Positions 32,736 to 43,710 of a DNA stretch of 64,000 nucleotides are shown here, piece by piece; within the stretch, counting starts at the first letter, position 1; each line of letters begins with the position of its first letter. Made by a program: the position numbers and the translations under genes. Source of the DNA: an uncultured beta proteobacterium (GTDB lineage Bacteria; Pseudomonadota; Gammaproteobacteria; Burkholderiales; Burkholderiaceae_C); NCBI GenBank assembly GCA_903822435.1, contig CAIJPE010000039.1, forward strand, positions 1-64,000, read 5' to 3'. The notes under the pieces are model-generated. The model worked only from the letters and a program-made list of their open reading frames with translations. It was not told where the DNA came from and made no database searches.

Positions 32736-33376
32736 ACCTCGGTGATGAATTCCGAGCGCGGCCGGCGGACCTTCTTCAGGTTGACAAGCCAATCGCCTTC
32801 GGCCGCGCGGTAGCCCACGGGCATGATGGCCACGCTGCGCAGGCCCCGCGCCGGCAGGCCCAGGATCTCGTCGAGCGCCTTGGGGTCGAAGCCTTCCATG
32901 GGCGTGCTGTCCACATCCTCGAAGGCCGCTCCCATCAAGGCTGCCGACAGCCCGATGTAGGCCTGCCGGGCGGCGTGCTGGAAGTTGACTTCCGCCGGGC
33001 GCTGCGGGTAGCTGGACAGCAGCATCTGGCGATAGTTCTCCCAGCCTTCGTTCTTGAAGCCCCGCAGTTCGTTGGTCAGGTCGAACATGTGGTTGATGCG
33101 TTCGGCGGTGTAGTTGTCCCAGGCCGCGAAGACCAGCAGGTGCGAGCTGTCGGTGACCTGCGCCTGGTTCCAGGCGATGGGCTTGATGCGCTCGCGCACC
33201 TCGGCGCTGGTGACGACCACGATCTCATACGGCTGCAGGCCGCTGGAGGTCGGTGCCAGTCGGGCGGCTTCGAGGATCCGTTCCAGCTTGTCGGCCGGCA
33301 CCTTGCGGGTGGGGTCCATCTTCTTGGTGGCGTAGCGCCAGTTCAGTCGGTCGATCAGGGGGGAGGACTGCGTCAT
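32732..33376 (-). CDS. NAD(P)H-dependent nitroreductase-family flavoprotein
   Basis: A 214-residue FMN oxidoreductase of the NfsB/YfkO type. Typical segments are LNWRYATKKMD at the N-terminus, RLAPTSSGLQPYEIVVV (flavin contact), HAARQAYIGLSAALMGAAFEDVDSTPMEGFD, and GLRSVAIMPVGYRA. It probably reduces nitroaromatics or quinones. The ATG at 33376 is chosen because conserved sequence starts there; the extra 73 residues of the track ORF lie in the 209-bp gap before the divergent helicase. Confidence 0.93.
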   Translation of the reverse strand: MTQSSPLIDRLNWRYATKKMDPTRKVPADKLERILEAARLAPTSSGLQPYEIVVVTSAEVRERIKPIAWNQAQVTDSSHLLVFAAWDNYTAERINHMFDLTNELRGFKNEGWENYRQMLLSSYPQRPAEVNFQHAARQAYIGLSAALMGAAFEDVDSTPMEGFDPKALDEILGLPARGLRSVAIMPVGYRAAEGDWLVNLKKVRRPRSEFITEV

Positions 33377-33533
33377 GAAAGGGCTTCCGTGAGGGTTCTT
33401 CGGGGGGTGCGCAAACGGCGCGGATACTACGGGAATATACGGACAGTCGGCCGGCGTCGGTCGTTCCGATCCAGGACTGCTGCGTTGACGCAAAACGCAA
33501 CAATGGCGCCGGGCACCCGCCTGAAGCCGCACC

Positions 33534-33569
33534 GCCCTGTCCGCCGGCGCGGAACAGCCGGGACAGGGC
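33534..33569. other. 9-bp perfect inverted repeat before the SNF2 helicase gene
   Basis: GCCCTGTCC (33534-33542) and GGACAGGGC (33561-33569) are separated by 18 bases and end 16 bp before the helicase ATG. It could be an operator, or in mRNA form a hairpin that affects translation start. Confidence 0.45.
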
Positions 33570-33585
33570 CCCTGAGAATGTCCGG

Positions 33586-36039
33586 ATGTCCACACCCGCT
33601 GTCCCGCCTGCGCTGCCGTCTGCGCACGCCACGGCCTTCCAACCCCGTCTGACGCTGCAGACCCTCACCCGTGGCGACGGCCTGCTGGGCCTGCGCGCGG
33701 TGCCCGGCTTCGGGCCGAGAGGTGGCCAGCTCACGGTGGCGCGGGTGGATTGGACCTACCGCCGGGCCGAGGGCCCGCCCTGGAGCACCCCCGCGCCGGC
33801 CAGCGTGCTGCAGTCCCGCCCCTGGCCGGTGCCCGCCGGCCGCGACCTGGCCGCGGAGGCCGACGCCCGCGACCGGCTCGGGTCGACCGCGCTCCGGCCC
33901 TTGCCGCCGCAAGCGGTGCAGTGGCGCAGCCCCGAGGCGGCCGTCGGCCGTGAAGACCTCTGGTGCCTGCCCGAGGAGAGCCACTACGCCGACTTCTGGG
34001 CCGATGAGGTGCCGCGCCTGCAGGCCGCGGGCTGGCAGGTGCTGGTGGCGCCGGGCTTTGCGCACTTCAGCGTGCCGGTGTCGCGCTGGCGCGTGGCCTT
34101 CGATCCCGCCAGCGGCCAGGAGCTGGGCCGCGAGCCGTTGGCGCGCGACCCGGACGCGCAGCCGCTGGCGGCCCTGCGCCAGCCGCCCGGCCAGGGCTCG
34201 TGGCTGCTCAGCCTGGGCGTGGAAGTGGACGGCGAATGGCTCGACCTGGTGCCGATGCTGGCCGATCTGCTCAGGCGCGACGGCCGCTGGCTGAAGACGC
34301 AGGAGCTCGCGCTGGTCCACGACGCGGCCGTCGTGGTGCTGCGCGCGCCCGGCGGGCGTCGCATCGAGGCCCCGGCCGGCCCGCTGAAGGCCATCGTCGG
34401 CGCCATGCTCGACCTGTTGACCGATCCGCGCCGCAAGGAAGGCGTTCTGAGCCTGTCGGCCTGGCAGGCGCAGCAGCTGCAGGGCCTGGTGGACGACCAC
34501 AGCCTGGCCGCCCGGGCCGGGCCCCAGGGTGCCTGGCAGGTGCAGGGCGACGAAGGCCTGCGCGACCTGGTGCAACGCCTGCGGCAGGCGGGCAGCCCGC
34601 CGGCCGTGCCCATGCCGCAGGGCCTGGGCCTGGCCCTGCGGCCTTACCAGCAGGAGGGCGTGGCCTGGTTGCAGACCCTGCGCCGGCACGACCTGGCCGG
34701 CATCCTGGCCGACGACATGGGCCTGGGCAAGACCGCGCAGGTGCTGGCCCATCTGCTGATCGAGCAGCAGGCCGGCCGGCTGGACCTGCCGGCGCTGGTG
34801 GTGCTGCCCACGTCGCTGATTGCCAACTGGCAGGCCGAGGCCGCGCGCATCGCCCCGGCCCTGCGCGTGCTGGTGCTGCAGGGCGCCGGCCGCGCCGCCG
34901 ATTTCGCGTCCATACCCGGGCACGACGTGGTCTTCACCACCTACCCGCTGCTGTGGCGCGATGCCGAGGTCCTGCAGGAGCAGGCCTGGCACTTGCTGAT
35001 CCTGGACGAGGCCCAGATGGCCAAGAACTCCGGCAGCCGCACCGCCCGGGCCTTGCGCGGACTGCGTGCCCGGCACCGCCTGTGCGTGACCGGCACGCCG
35101 CTGGAAAACCACCTGGGCGAGCTGTGGGCGCACTTCGACCTGTTGATGCCGGGCTTCCTGGGCGATGCGCGCACCTTCGCCCGCCTGTGGCGCAAGCCCA
35201 TCGAGGAGAACGGCCACACCGCGCGCGCCGCCGTGCTGGCCGGCCGGGTGCGCCCCTTCATCCTGCGCCGGCGCAAGCAGGACGTGGCCACCGAGCTGCC
35301 GCCCCGCACCGAGTCCATCCGCCACGTGCAGCTCCGGGGCCAGCAGCGTGCGCTGTATGAAAGCGTGCGCCTGGCGGTGGACGAACGCATGCGCCGCGTG
35401 CTGCAGAAGACCGGCTTCAAGGGCGCGCAGATCGCGATGCTGGATGCCCTCTTGAAACTGCGGCAGGTGTGCTGCGACCCGGGACTGGTCAAGGGACCGA
35501 AGCTGCCGGCCGGCATGGAGCGCGCCAAGATGGGCCTGCTGCTGGACATGCTGCCCGCGCTGGCGGCCGAAGGCCGCTGCGTGCTCGTGTATTCGCAGTT
35601 CACCGAGATGCTGGATCTGGTGCGGGTCGAGCTGGACGCCATCGGCATGCCCACCCTGAGCCTGACCGGCGACACCCCGCCTGCCCGACGCGGGGCCGTC
35701 GTGCGCGACTTCCAGGCGCGCACGGTACCGGTGATGCTGGTGAGCCTGAAGGCCGGTGGCGTGGGCCTCAACCTCACCGCAGCCGACACCGTCATCCACC
35801 TGGACCCTTGGTGGAATCCGGCCGTGGAAGAACAGGCCACCGCAAGGGCCCATCGCATCGGGCAGAACCAGCCGGTCTTCGTCTACAAGATCGTCGTGCA
35901 GGGCAGCATCGAGGACCGCATGCTGGCCCTGCAGGCGCGCAAGAGCGCGCTGGCCGCGAGTGTGCTGGGCCACGATGCCGAAGGCGCGGCCAAGTTCAGC
36001 CTGGAAGACCTGCAGGGCCTGCTGGCCCCGCTCGATTGA
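33586..36039 (+). CDS. SNF2-family DNA-dependent ATPase/helicase
   Basis: An 817-residue Swi2/Snf2 ATPase. The N-terminal 340 residues are family-specific and Pro/Ala rich. The motor shows LRPYQQEGVAWLQ, Walker A ADDMGLGKTAQ (about 378), Walker B ILDEAQMAKN (about 473), VTGTPLENHLGELW, and the second lobe with VLVYSQFTEMLDLV, LKAGGVGLNLTAADTVIHLDPWWNP and RAHRIGQNQPVFVYK. Such proteins move along duplex DNA and are linked to repair or transcription recycling. It is 10 bp upstream of the SUI1-like gene and may be cotranscribed with it. Confidence 0.94.
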   Translation: MSTPAVPPALPSAHATAFQPRLTLQTLTRGDGLLGLRAVPGFGPRGGQLTVARVDWTYRRAEGPPWSTPAPASVLQSRPWPVPAGRDLAAEADARDRLGSTALRPLPPQAVQWRSPEAAVGREDLWCLPEESHYADFWADEVPRLQAAGWQVLVAPGFAHFSVPVSRWRVAFDPASGQELGREPLARDPDAQPLAALRQPPGQGSWLLSLGVEVDGEWLDLVPMLADLLRRDGRWLKTQELALVHDAAVVVLRAPGGRRIEAPAGPLKAIVGAMLDLLTDPRRKEGVLSLSAWQAQQLQGLVDDHSLAARAGPQGAWQVQGDEGLRDLVQRLRQAGSPPAVPMPQGLGLALRPYQQEGVAWLQTLRRHDLAGILADDMGLGKTAQVLAHLLIEQQAGRLDLPALVVLPTSLIANWQAEAARIAPALRVLVLQGAGRAADFASIPGHDVVFTTYPLLWRDAEVLQEQAWHLLILDEAQMAKNSGSRTARALRGLRARHRLCVTGTPLENHLGELWAHFDLLMPGFLGDARTFARLWRKPIEENGHTARAAVLAGRVRPFILRRRKQDVATELPPRTESIRHVQLRGQQRALYESVRLAVDERMRRVLQKTGFKGAQIAMLDALLKLRQVCCDPGLVKGPKLPAGMERAKMGLLLDMLPALAAEGRCVLVYSQFTEMLDLVRVELDAIGMPTLSLTGDTPPARRGAVVRDFQARTVPVMLVSLKAGGVGLNLTAADTVIHLDPWWNPAVEEQATARAHRIGQNQPVFVYKIVVQGSIEDRMLALQARKSALAASVLGHDAEGAAKFSLEDLQGLLAPLD

Positions 36040-36049
36040 AAGAACGCCC

Positions 36050-36415
36050 ATGCCCTCCATGCGCAAGCCGGCCGCCGGCGGCCTCGTGTATTCCACCGAC
36101 AGCGGCCGCATGTGCCCCACCTGCCGCCAGGCCGTGGCCGACTGCCGCTGCGGCCAGCCGGCAGCGCCCCAGGGCGACGGCACGGTGCGCGTAAGCCGCG
36201 AGACCCAGGGCCGCGGGGGCAAGGCCGTGACCCTGGTGCGCGGCGTGCCGCTGCAGGGCGAGATGCTGGCCGCCCTGGGCAAGCGCCTGCGCGCGGCCTG
36301 CGGCGCGGGTGGCACGCTGAAGGACGGCGTGCTGGAGATCCAGGGCGAGCACCGCGACCGGGTGGTGGAGCTGCTCCTGAAGGAAGGCTTCAAGGTCAAG
36401 AAGGCGGGGGGATGA
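36050..36415 (+). CDS. yciH: SUI1/YciH-family translation factor
   Basis: A 121-residue bacterial homologue of eIF1. An N-terminal zinc-ribbon-like part (CPTCRQAVADCRC) is followed by the SUI1 core VRVSRETQGRGGKAVTLVRGVPL and VLEIQGEHRDRVVELLLKEGFKVKKAGG. Bacterial YciH is thought to influence start-site selection on the ribosome. The start at 36050 follows the helicase stop by 10 bp; ATG 36059 is an alternative. Together with RIO1-like kinase and RNA helicases nearby it adds to a translation-related set. Confidence 0.93.
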   Translation: MPSMRKPAAGGLVYSTDSGRMCPTCRQAVADCRCGQPAAPQGDGTVRVSRETQGRGGKAVTLVRGVPLQGEMLAALGKRLRAACGAGGTLKDGVLEIQGEHRDRVVELLLKEGFKVKKAGG

Positions 36416-36468
36416 CGCCCGGTGGACGGCATGCGATACTGGATATCCATACAGATCATCGCCCGCCC

Positions 36469-36981
36469 ATGCACGCCCAGACGATCGACGCCGATCAAGC
36501 CACCCAAGCCACCGAAGTCCCCGAAACCCTGCACGAGCCGCGCCTGTGGCGCGACCAGGGCTGGACGGCCCGCGTGGTCAAGAACAACGACGACGAAGGC
36601 TGGGCCGTGGAAATGATCAAGGCCGGCGAGCCCGAGCCGGCGCTGGTGGGGCCGTGGACCATGGGCCGCGACAAGAAGAACCCCAAGCCGCTGGACACCA
36701 ACGCCTTCAACACCCTGGTCAAGACCGCCAACGAGGTGCTGCGCCGCTCCGAGCAGGCCCTGCAGGATCGCCTGCACAAGGAATTGCGGCTGGACACGCC
36801 CGAAGGCCGCATCACGGTCACCCTGGACATCGTGCCCGACGACGACAACCCGCACGCCCTGCTGGCCGCCCGCGATGCCCAGGGCGGCCTGCTGGGCCAG
36901 CAGCGCGTGGGGGCCGATTTCAAGCTGGGCGCCACCAGCGCCGCGGCCTGGGTCGAAGGCGGCTGCCTGCGGCTGGACTGA
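36469..36981 (+). CDS. Conserved hypothetical protein
   Basis: A 170-residue soluble acidic protein with no family I recognise. The core WRDQGWTARVVKNNDDEGWAVEMIKAGEPEPALVGPWTMGRDKKNPKPLD is followed by a helical region (FNTLVKTANEVLRRSEQALQDRL) and beta-rich end (RITVTLDIVPDDDNP). No signal peptide or membrane segment is seen. The ATG at 36469 gives a clean start after a CCCGCCC stretch with no clear ribosome site; earlier in-frame starts overlap the yciH end. It is 53 bp after yciH. Function unknown. Confidence 0.75.
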   Translation: MHAQTIDADQATQATEVPETLHEPRLWRDQGWTARVVKNNDDEGWAVEMIKAGEPEPALVGPWTMGRDKKNPKPLDTNAFNTLVKTANEVLRRSEQALQDRLHKELRLDTPEGRITVTLDIVPDDDNPHALLAARDAQGGLLGQQRVGADFKLGATSAAAWVEGGCLRLD

Positions 36982-37001
36982 GCCGCCGCCTTCCACCGGG
37001 C

Positions 37002-37508
37002 TCAGGCGGGTGAGGGCGGGGGGCCGGCCTCGGTCTCCAGCGCCGTCAGCCACAGCCGGGTGTCGAACTCCAGCTGGTGGTAGTCGGGCTCCATGTGCTG
37101 GCACAAGGCATAGAAAGGCTTGTCGTGCTCGCGCTCCTTCAGGTGCGCCAGTTCATGCACGACGATCATCTTCAGGAAGGGTTCGGGGGCATCCTTGAAC
37201 AGGCTGGCGATGCGGATCTCCCGCTTGGCCTTGAGCTGCCCGCCCTGCACCCGCGATACCGCCGTGTGCGTGCCCAGGGCGTTGCGCACCACGTGCAGCT
37301 TGGGGTCCCAGGCCACCTTGGCCAGGGGCGGGGCGCTCTTCATGAACCGGGCCTTCAGGCCGCCCACGTAGTCCACCAGGGCGCGCTCGTTGCGCACGGC
37401 GTGGGCCTGCGGGTAGCGCTGCAGCACGTGGGCCATCAGTCGGCGCTCCTGCACCAGCGGCTCCAGCCGGGCCAGCAACTCGGGCGGGTAGCCCTGCAGG
37501 TACTTCAC
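37002..37508 (-). CDS. YgjP/DUF45-like metallopeptidase
   Basis: A 168-residue cytoplasmic zinc-protein with the motif VVHELAHLKEREHDKPFYALCQHMEPDY, i.e. HExxH plus a downstream His, as in YgjP/WLM-type M48-like peptidases. The N-terminal part (YLQGYPPELLARLEPLVQERRL) is helical. It starts at a GTG (37508) that overlaps the methyltransferase stop as GTGA; the longer track ORF crosses that gene in another frame. Substrate unknown. Confidence 0.88.
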   Translation of the reverse strand: MKYLQGYPPELLARLEPLVQERRLMAHVLQRYPQAHAVRNERALVDYVGGLKARFMKSAPPLAKVAWDPKLHVVRNALGTHTAVSRVQGGQLKAKREIRIASLFKDAPEPFLKMIVVHELAHLKEREHDKPFYALCQHMEPDYHQLEFDTRLWLTALETEAGPPPSPA

Positions 37509-38143
37509 GGGCCGGCGGCTGCCGTCGGCTCGCGCTCCAGCACCAGCAGCAGGTTGTTGGCCGGCAGTTGCAGCCGCTCGCGCAGGCGCAGCCCGGCATG
37601 GCGGGCTTCTTCCAGCACCGCCGCCAGCGGCCGCAGGCCCCAGGCCGGGTCGCGGCGCTTCAGGTCGGCATCGAAAGCCAGGTTGCTCGGCGCGGTGGGC
37701 ACGCCTTCGACGATGAAGGGGCCGTAGAGCAGCAGCAGGCCCTGCGGCTTCAGGTGGCGCGCGGCGCCGCGCATCAGCCCCGATGTGACGGCCCAGGGCG
37801 CGATGTGCAGCAGGTTGGCGCTGTAGACGACGTCCACCTCGGGGGGCATGCCTTCCCAAGGGTTGGCGGTGGCGTCCAGGCGCAAGGTCGGCCTCACGTT
37901 GGGCAGGTGCCGGCAGCGCGCGGCAATGGCGGGCAGGGCGGTGGCTTCGGCTTCCGTGGGTTGCCATTGCCAGGCGGGCAGCGCCGCCGCGAAGTGGGCC
38001 GCATGCTGGCCGGTGCCGCTGGCCAGTTCCAGGGCCAGGCCCCGGGCTGGCAGCAGCCGTTCCAGCTCGGACAGGATGGGCGGTGCGTTGCGCTCTGCGG
38101 CCGGGCTGAAGGGCAGGTTGTCGGGGCTCATGGTGTTGCTCAT
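37505..38143 (-). CDS. DUF938 SAM-dependent methyltransferase
   Basis: A 212-residue class I methyltransferase. It has NAPPILSELERLLPARGLALELASGTGQHAAHFAAALP (motif I, SAM binding), QPTEAEATALPAI, and VVYSANLLHIAPWAVTSGLM (motif IV region), matching DUF938. The ATG at 38143 overlaps the RIO1 gene stop (ATGA). It is coupled to the metallopeptidase gene downstream. The methyl acceptor is unknown. Confidence 0.92.
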   Translation of the reverse strand: MSNTMSPDNLPFSPAAERNAPPILSELERLLPARGLALELASGTGQHAAHFAAALPAWQWQPTEAEATALPAIAARCRHLPNVRPTLRLDATANPWEGMPPEVDVVYSANLLHIAPWAVTSGLMRGAARHLKPQGLLLLYGPFIVEGVPTAPSNLAFDADLKRRDPAWGLRPLAAVLEEARHAGLRLRERLQLPANNLLLVLEREPTAAAGP

Positions 38144-38979
38144 CCTGCCCGCAGGCGCCGCGCTGCTTCGTCTTCCCGGGCATCGTCGATCTCGCGCATC
38201 ACGCTGCTCAGGTCCACGGCGCCCGCTTTGCGCTCGTAGCGGCCGGTCAGCGGAGAGTCCGGGTGCAGGAGGCCGCGCTGGTAGAGGTCCCAGATCTCGG
38301 CCCCGTAGGCCGTGCCGCGCAACTCGGGGGCGTCGCGGCCGAAGAAGTCGCGCAGGTTGGCCACGTCGCGCATCAGCATGCGCGGCGCGTGGTTGTTGCC
38401 CGCTGCGTCCACCGCCTGGGGCAGGTCGATGATGACCGGGCCGTCGGCTGCCAGCAGGATGTTGAATTCCGAAAGGTCGCCGTGCACGATGCCCGCGCAC
38501 AGCATGCGCACCACCTCGCGCAACAACGCGGCATGGTGTTCGCGCGCCTGCTCGGGCGTGAAGGCCACGTCGTTCAGGCGGGGTGCTGCATCGCCGTGTT
38601 CATCGGCCACCAGCTCCATGAGCAGAACGCCATCGTGGAAGTTGTAGGGCTGGGGCACCCGCACGCCAGCCGCGGCCAGCTTGTACAGCGCATCCACCTC
38701 GGCGCTCTGCCAGGCGGCTTCCTGCATCTGGCGGCCGTACTTCGTGCCCTTGGCCATGGCGCGGGCCTGGCGGCTGTTCTTGACCTTGCGGTTCTCGGTG
38801 TAGTCCACGGCCTGGCGGAAGCTGCGCTGGTTGGCTTCCTTGTAGACCTTGGCGATGCGGGTGTCCTCGCCGCAGCGCACCACGAAGACGTTGGCTTCCT
38901 TGCCGCTCATGAGCTGGCGCTGCACGTCGTCGATCAGGCCTTCGTCGATCAGCGGCTGCAGGCGTTCGGGAGCTTTCAT
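38140..38979 (-). CDS. RIO1-like serine protein kinase (PA4780 type)
   Basis: A 279-residue atypical kinase. It has the N-lobe motif MSGKEANVFVVRCGEDTRIAKVYKEANQRSFR (nucleotide loop and Lys), the hinge LLMELVADEHG, the catalytic loop AGIVHGDLSEFNILLA and the metal-binding IIDLPQAVD. RIO kinases act in ribosome maturation in eukaryotes and archaea; bacterial members are little characterised. The ATG at 38979 lies 35 bp after the Suv3-like helicase stop, and the gene is coupled downstream to the methyltransferase. Confidence 0.93.
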   Translation of the reverse strand: MKAPERLQPLIDEGLIDDVQRQLMSGKEANVFVVRCGEDTRIAKVYKEANQRSFRQAVDYTENRKVKNSRQARAMAKGTKYGRQMQEAAWQSAEVDALYKLAAAGVRVPQPYNFHDGVLLMELVADEHGDAAPRLNDVAFTPEQAREHHAALLREVVRMLCAGIVHGDLSEFNILLAADGPVIIDLPQAVDAAGNNHAPRMLMRDVANLRDFFGRDAPELRGTAYGAEIWDLYQRGLLHPDSPLTGRYERKAGAVDLSSVMREIDDAREDEAARRLRAG

Positions 38980-39014
38980 TGGCGGATTTTGCGCCAGCGG
39001 CTGCCGTGGGGCTT

Positions 39015-41351
<2,337 letters not shown>

Positions 41352-41373
41352 GAACCTCCGATTCTGGGGCCTT

Positions 41374-41379
41374 GATAAT
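41374..41379 (+). promoter_or_regulatory. -10-like GATAAT placed for leaderless dbpA mRNA
   Basis: GATAAT lies five bases before the dbpA ATG and matches five of six positions of TATAAT. If used, transcription would begin at or next to the start codon. No ribosome site precedes dbpA, and only 33 bp separate it from the divergent helicase, which supports this reading. Confidence 0.4.
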
Positions 41380-41384
41380 CACCC

Positions 41385-42821
41385 ATGACCGACGCGCCCG
41401 AATCCGACATTGCAGCCCCCGTGGCCGAAACCCCGGCGAGCCCGCTGGATTTCAGCCGGCTGCCCCTTCCGCCCCACACCCTGGCCAACCTGCAGCGGCT
41501 GGGTTATGACCAGATGACGCCCATCCAGGCGGCCAGCCTGCCCCTGGCGTTGGCCGGGCACGACCTCATCGCCCAGGCCAAGACCGGCAGCGGCAAGACC
41601 GCCGCATTCGCCCTGGCTCTGCTGGCCAACCTGAACACGCGACGCTTTGCCGTGCAGGCACTGGTGCTGTGCCCCACGCGGGAACTGGCCGAGCAGGTGA
41701 CGCAGGAGGTGCGCCGCCTGGCCGCGGCCGAGGACAACATCAAGGTGCTGACCCTGTGCGGCGGCGCCACCATGCGCCCGCAGCTGGCCAGCCTGGAGCA
41801 CGGCGCACACATCGTGGTGGGCACGCCCGGCCGCATCATGGACCACCTGGAGCGCGGCAGCCTGCGCCTGGAGGCCCTGAACACGCTGGTGCTGGACGAG
41901 GCCGACCGCATGCTGGACATGGGCTTCTTCGACGACATCGCCACGGTGGCCAAGCAGTGCCCCAGGCAGCGCCAGACGCTGCTGTTCTCGGCCACCTACC
42001 CCGAGGGCATCGCCAAGCTCAGCGCCTCGTTCATGCGCGAGCCCAAGCAAGTCAAGCTGCTGCAGGCCCATGCCGGCAGCAAGATCCGCCAGCGCTTCTA
42101 CGAGGTGCGCGAAGAAGAGCGGCTGCACGCCGTGGGCCTGCTGCTCGATCACTTCCGGCCCGTCAGCACGCTGGCCTTCTGCAACACCAAGCAGCAGTGC
42201 CGCGACCTGCTGGAGGTGCTCAAGGCCCAGGGCTTGGCGGCGCTGGAACTGCACGGCGACCTGGACCAGCGCGACCGCGACCAGGTGCTGGTGCGCTTTG
42301 CCAACCGCAGCGCCAGCGTCCTGGTGGCCACCGATATCGCGGCCCGCGGCCTGGACATCGCGCAACTGGAAGCCGTGATCAACGTCGACATCACTCCCGA
42401 TGCCGACACCCACACCCACCGCATCGGCCGCACCGGCCGCGTGGATGCCGAGGGTTGGGCCTTCAGCCTGGCCAGCCTGGACGAAATGGGCCGCGTGGGT
42501 GCCATCGAAAAGGCACTGGGCTTCACCTCCGACTGGCATCCGCTGTCCGAGCTGACGCCCGGCGGGCCTGGCCCGCTGCGCCCGCCGATGTGCACCATCC
42601 AGATCCTGGGTGGGCGCAAGGAAAAGATCCGCCCGGGCGACGTGCTGGGTGCCCTGACCAAGGACATGGGATTCGCCGGGGCGCAGATCGGCAAGATCAA
42701 CGTCAACGAGTTCTCGACCTACGTGGCCGTGGCGCAGGACATCGCGCCGCAGGTGCTGCGCAAGCTGGCCGCGGGCAAGGTCAAGGGCCGTGCGGTCAAG
42801 GTGCGGATGCTGGAAGACTGA
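41385..42821 (+). CDS. dbpA: DEAD-box RNA helicase DbpA
   Basis: A 478-residue ATP-dependent RNA helicase. It shows the Q motif (MTPIQAASLP), motif I AQAKTGSGKT, PTRELAEQV, TPGRI, DEAD motif LDEADRMLDMGF, SAT, and motif VI HRIGRTGR. The C-terminal 75 residues (IQILGGRKEKIRPGDVLGAL onward) match the RNA-binding domain that directs DbpA to hairpin 92 of 23S rRNA for large-subunit assembly. It starts 33 bp from the divergent Suv3-like gene and precedes the lipoprotein gene by 13 bp. Confidence 0.96.
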   Translation: MTDAPESDIAAPVAETPASPLDFSRLPLPPHTLANLQRLGYDQMTPIQAASLPLALAGHDLIAQAKTGSGKTAAFALALLANLNTRRFAVQALVLCPTRELAEQVTQEVRRLAAAEDNIKVLTLCGGATMRPQLASLEHGAHIVVGTPGRIMDHLERGSLRLEALNTLVLDEADRMLDMGFFDDIATVAKQCPRQRQTLLFSATYPEGIAKLSASFMREPKQVKLLQAHAGSKIRQRFYEVREEERLHAVGLLLDHFRPVSTLAFCNTKQQCRDLLEVLKAQGLAALELHGDLDQRDRDQVLVRFANRSASVLVATDIAARGLDIAQLEAVINVDITPDADTHTHRIGRTGRVDAEGWAFSLASLDEMGRVGAIEKALGFTSDWHPLSELTPGGPGPLRPPMCTIQILGGRKEKIRPGDVLGALTKDMGFAGAQIGKINVNEFSTYVAVAQDIAPQVLRKLAAGKVKGRAVKVRMLED

Positions 42822-42834
42822 GCGGGGGAACGCC

Positions 42835-43677
42835 ATGAATCCACACTGCACGCCGGGCTGGGCCGCCGCATCGATGCGGGTGCTGGGCCTGGCCCTAGCC
42901 CTAGGCCTAGCCCTAGCGCTCGCTGTCGCGGGCTGTGCCCAGGCGCCGGCCACCGGCCCGACTGAATTGCAATTGCGCCAGCCCATCACCTTGCTGGGCG
43001 AGGTGCACGACAACGCCGCGCAGCACGCCCTGCGCCTGCAGGCGCTGCAGGCCTGGCTGGCCACCGGCGCGCGGCCAGCCCTGGTGATGGAGCAGTTCGA
43101 CCGCGACCGCCAGGCCACGCTCGACCGCCTGCGGCTCCAACAGCCGCCGCCCGATGCCGATGCGCTCATCAAGGCTGCCGGGGCCCCGGGCTGGAACTGG
43201 GCCTTCTACCGGCCTTATGTCGATCTGGCCCTGCGCTACGGCCTGCCGGTCGTGGCGGCGAATGTGTCGCGCGAGGAGGCCCGCCAGGTCATGCGCGAGG
43301 GCCTGAAGGCCACCGGCTTCGACCCGGCCGTGCCGCCGGAGATCGTCCAGACCCTGTCGGACAGCATCCGCGAAAGCCACTGCGGCATGCTGGACGCGCC
43401 CACCGCGCAGCGCATGGCGCTGGCCCAGGTGGCGCGCGACCAGAGCATTGCCCGCGCCGTGGAAGCCCAGGCCGCGCGGGGCGTGGTGCTGCTGGCCGGC
43501 AATGGCCACGTGCGCACCGATACCGGGGCCCCGCGCTGGCTGACACCCGCCACCAGGGCCCGCAGCGAGTCCATCGGCGTGCTGGAGGAAGGCGTTGACG
43601 ATGGCGGACGCTACGACCGCAGCGTGCGCACGGTGGTGCAAGAGCGCGGTGACCCATGCGAAGGGATGAAGCGCTGA
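42835..43677 (+). CDS. ChaN-like lipoprotein
   Basis: A 280-residue predicted lipoprotein (lipobox AVAGC at about residue 34) of the ChaN/haem-binding TIKI-like family. Motifs include ITLLGEVHDNAAQHALRL, RPALVMEQFDRDRQATLDRL and VLLAGNGHVRTDTGAPRWL, with conserved Glu-His and Gly-His positions. ChaN-like proteins bind haem or iron at the cell surface. The signal helix LGLALALGLALALAVAGC is encoded by four rare CTA leucine codons. It starts 13 bp after dbpA, so it is probably cotranscribed. Confidence 0.88.
   Translation: MNPHCTPGWAAASMRVLGLALALGLALALAVAGCAQAPATGPTELQLRQPITLLGEVHDNAAQHALRLQALQAWLATGARPALVMEQFDRDRQATLDRLRLQQPPPDADALIKAAGAPGWNWAFYRPYVDLALRYGLPVVAANVSREEARQVMREGLKATGFDPAVPPEIVQTLSDSIRESHCGMLDAPTAQRMALAQVARDQSIARAVEAQAARGVVLLAGNGHVRTDTGAPRWLTPATRARSESIGVLEEGVDDGGRYDRSVRTVVQERGDPCEGMKR
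42895..42916. repeat. Four CTAG tetramers at 6-bp spacing in the signal-peptide code
   Basis: CTAG occurs at 42895, 42901, 42907 and 42913 in an imperfect hexamer repeat (CTAGCC/CTAGGC). CTAG is rare in most proteobacterial genomes and CTA is a rare leucine codon in such GC-rich DNA. The unit is six bases, so slippage would change the signal helix by two residues without a frameshift. Confidence 0.7.
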
Positions 43678-43682
43678 CTTGA

Positions 43683-43697
43683 AGCGGCCGAGCCGCT
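43683..43697. terminator. Hairpin AGCGGC-CGA-GCCGCT between convergent genes
   Basis: A six-base perfect stem with a three-base loop lies in the 33-bp gap between the ChaN-like gene and the molybdenum hydroxylase large subunit. It is placed to act for both strands, without clear T-runs. Confidence 0.4.
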
Positions 43698-43710
43698 CTT
43701 GAACGGCCGG

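Noticed and set aside
33427-37104. 1225-residue minus ORF
   Set aside because: The longest ORF in the track, but it is antisense to the SNF2 helicase, YciH and hypothetical genes and shows no recognisable motif.
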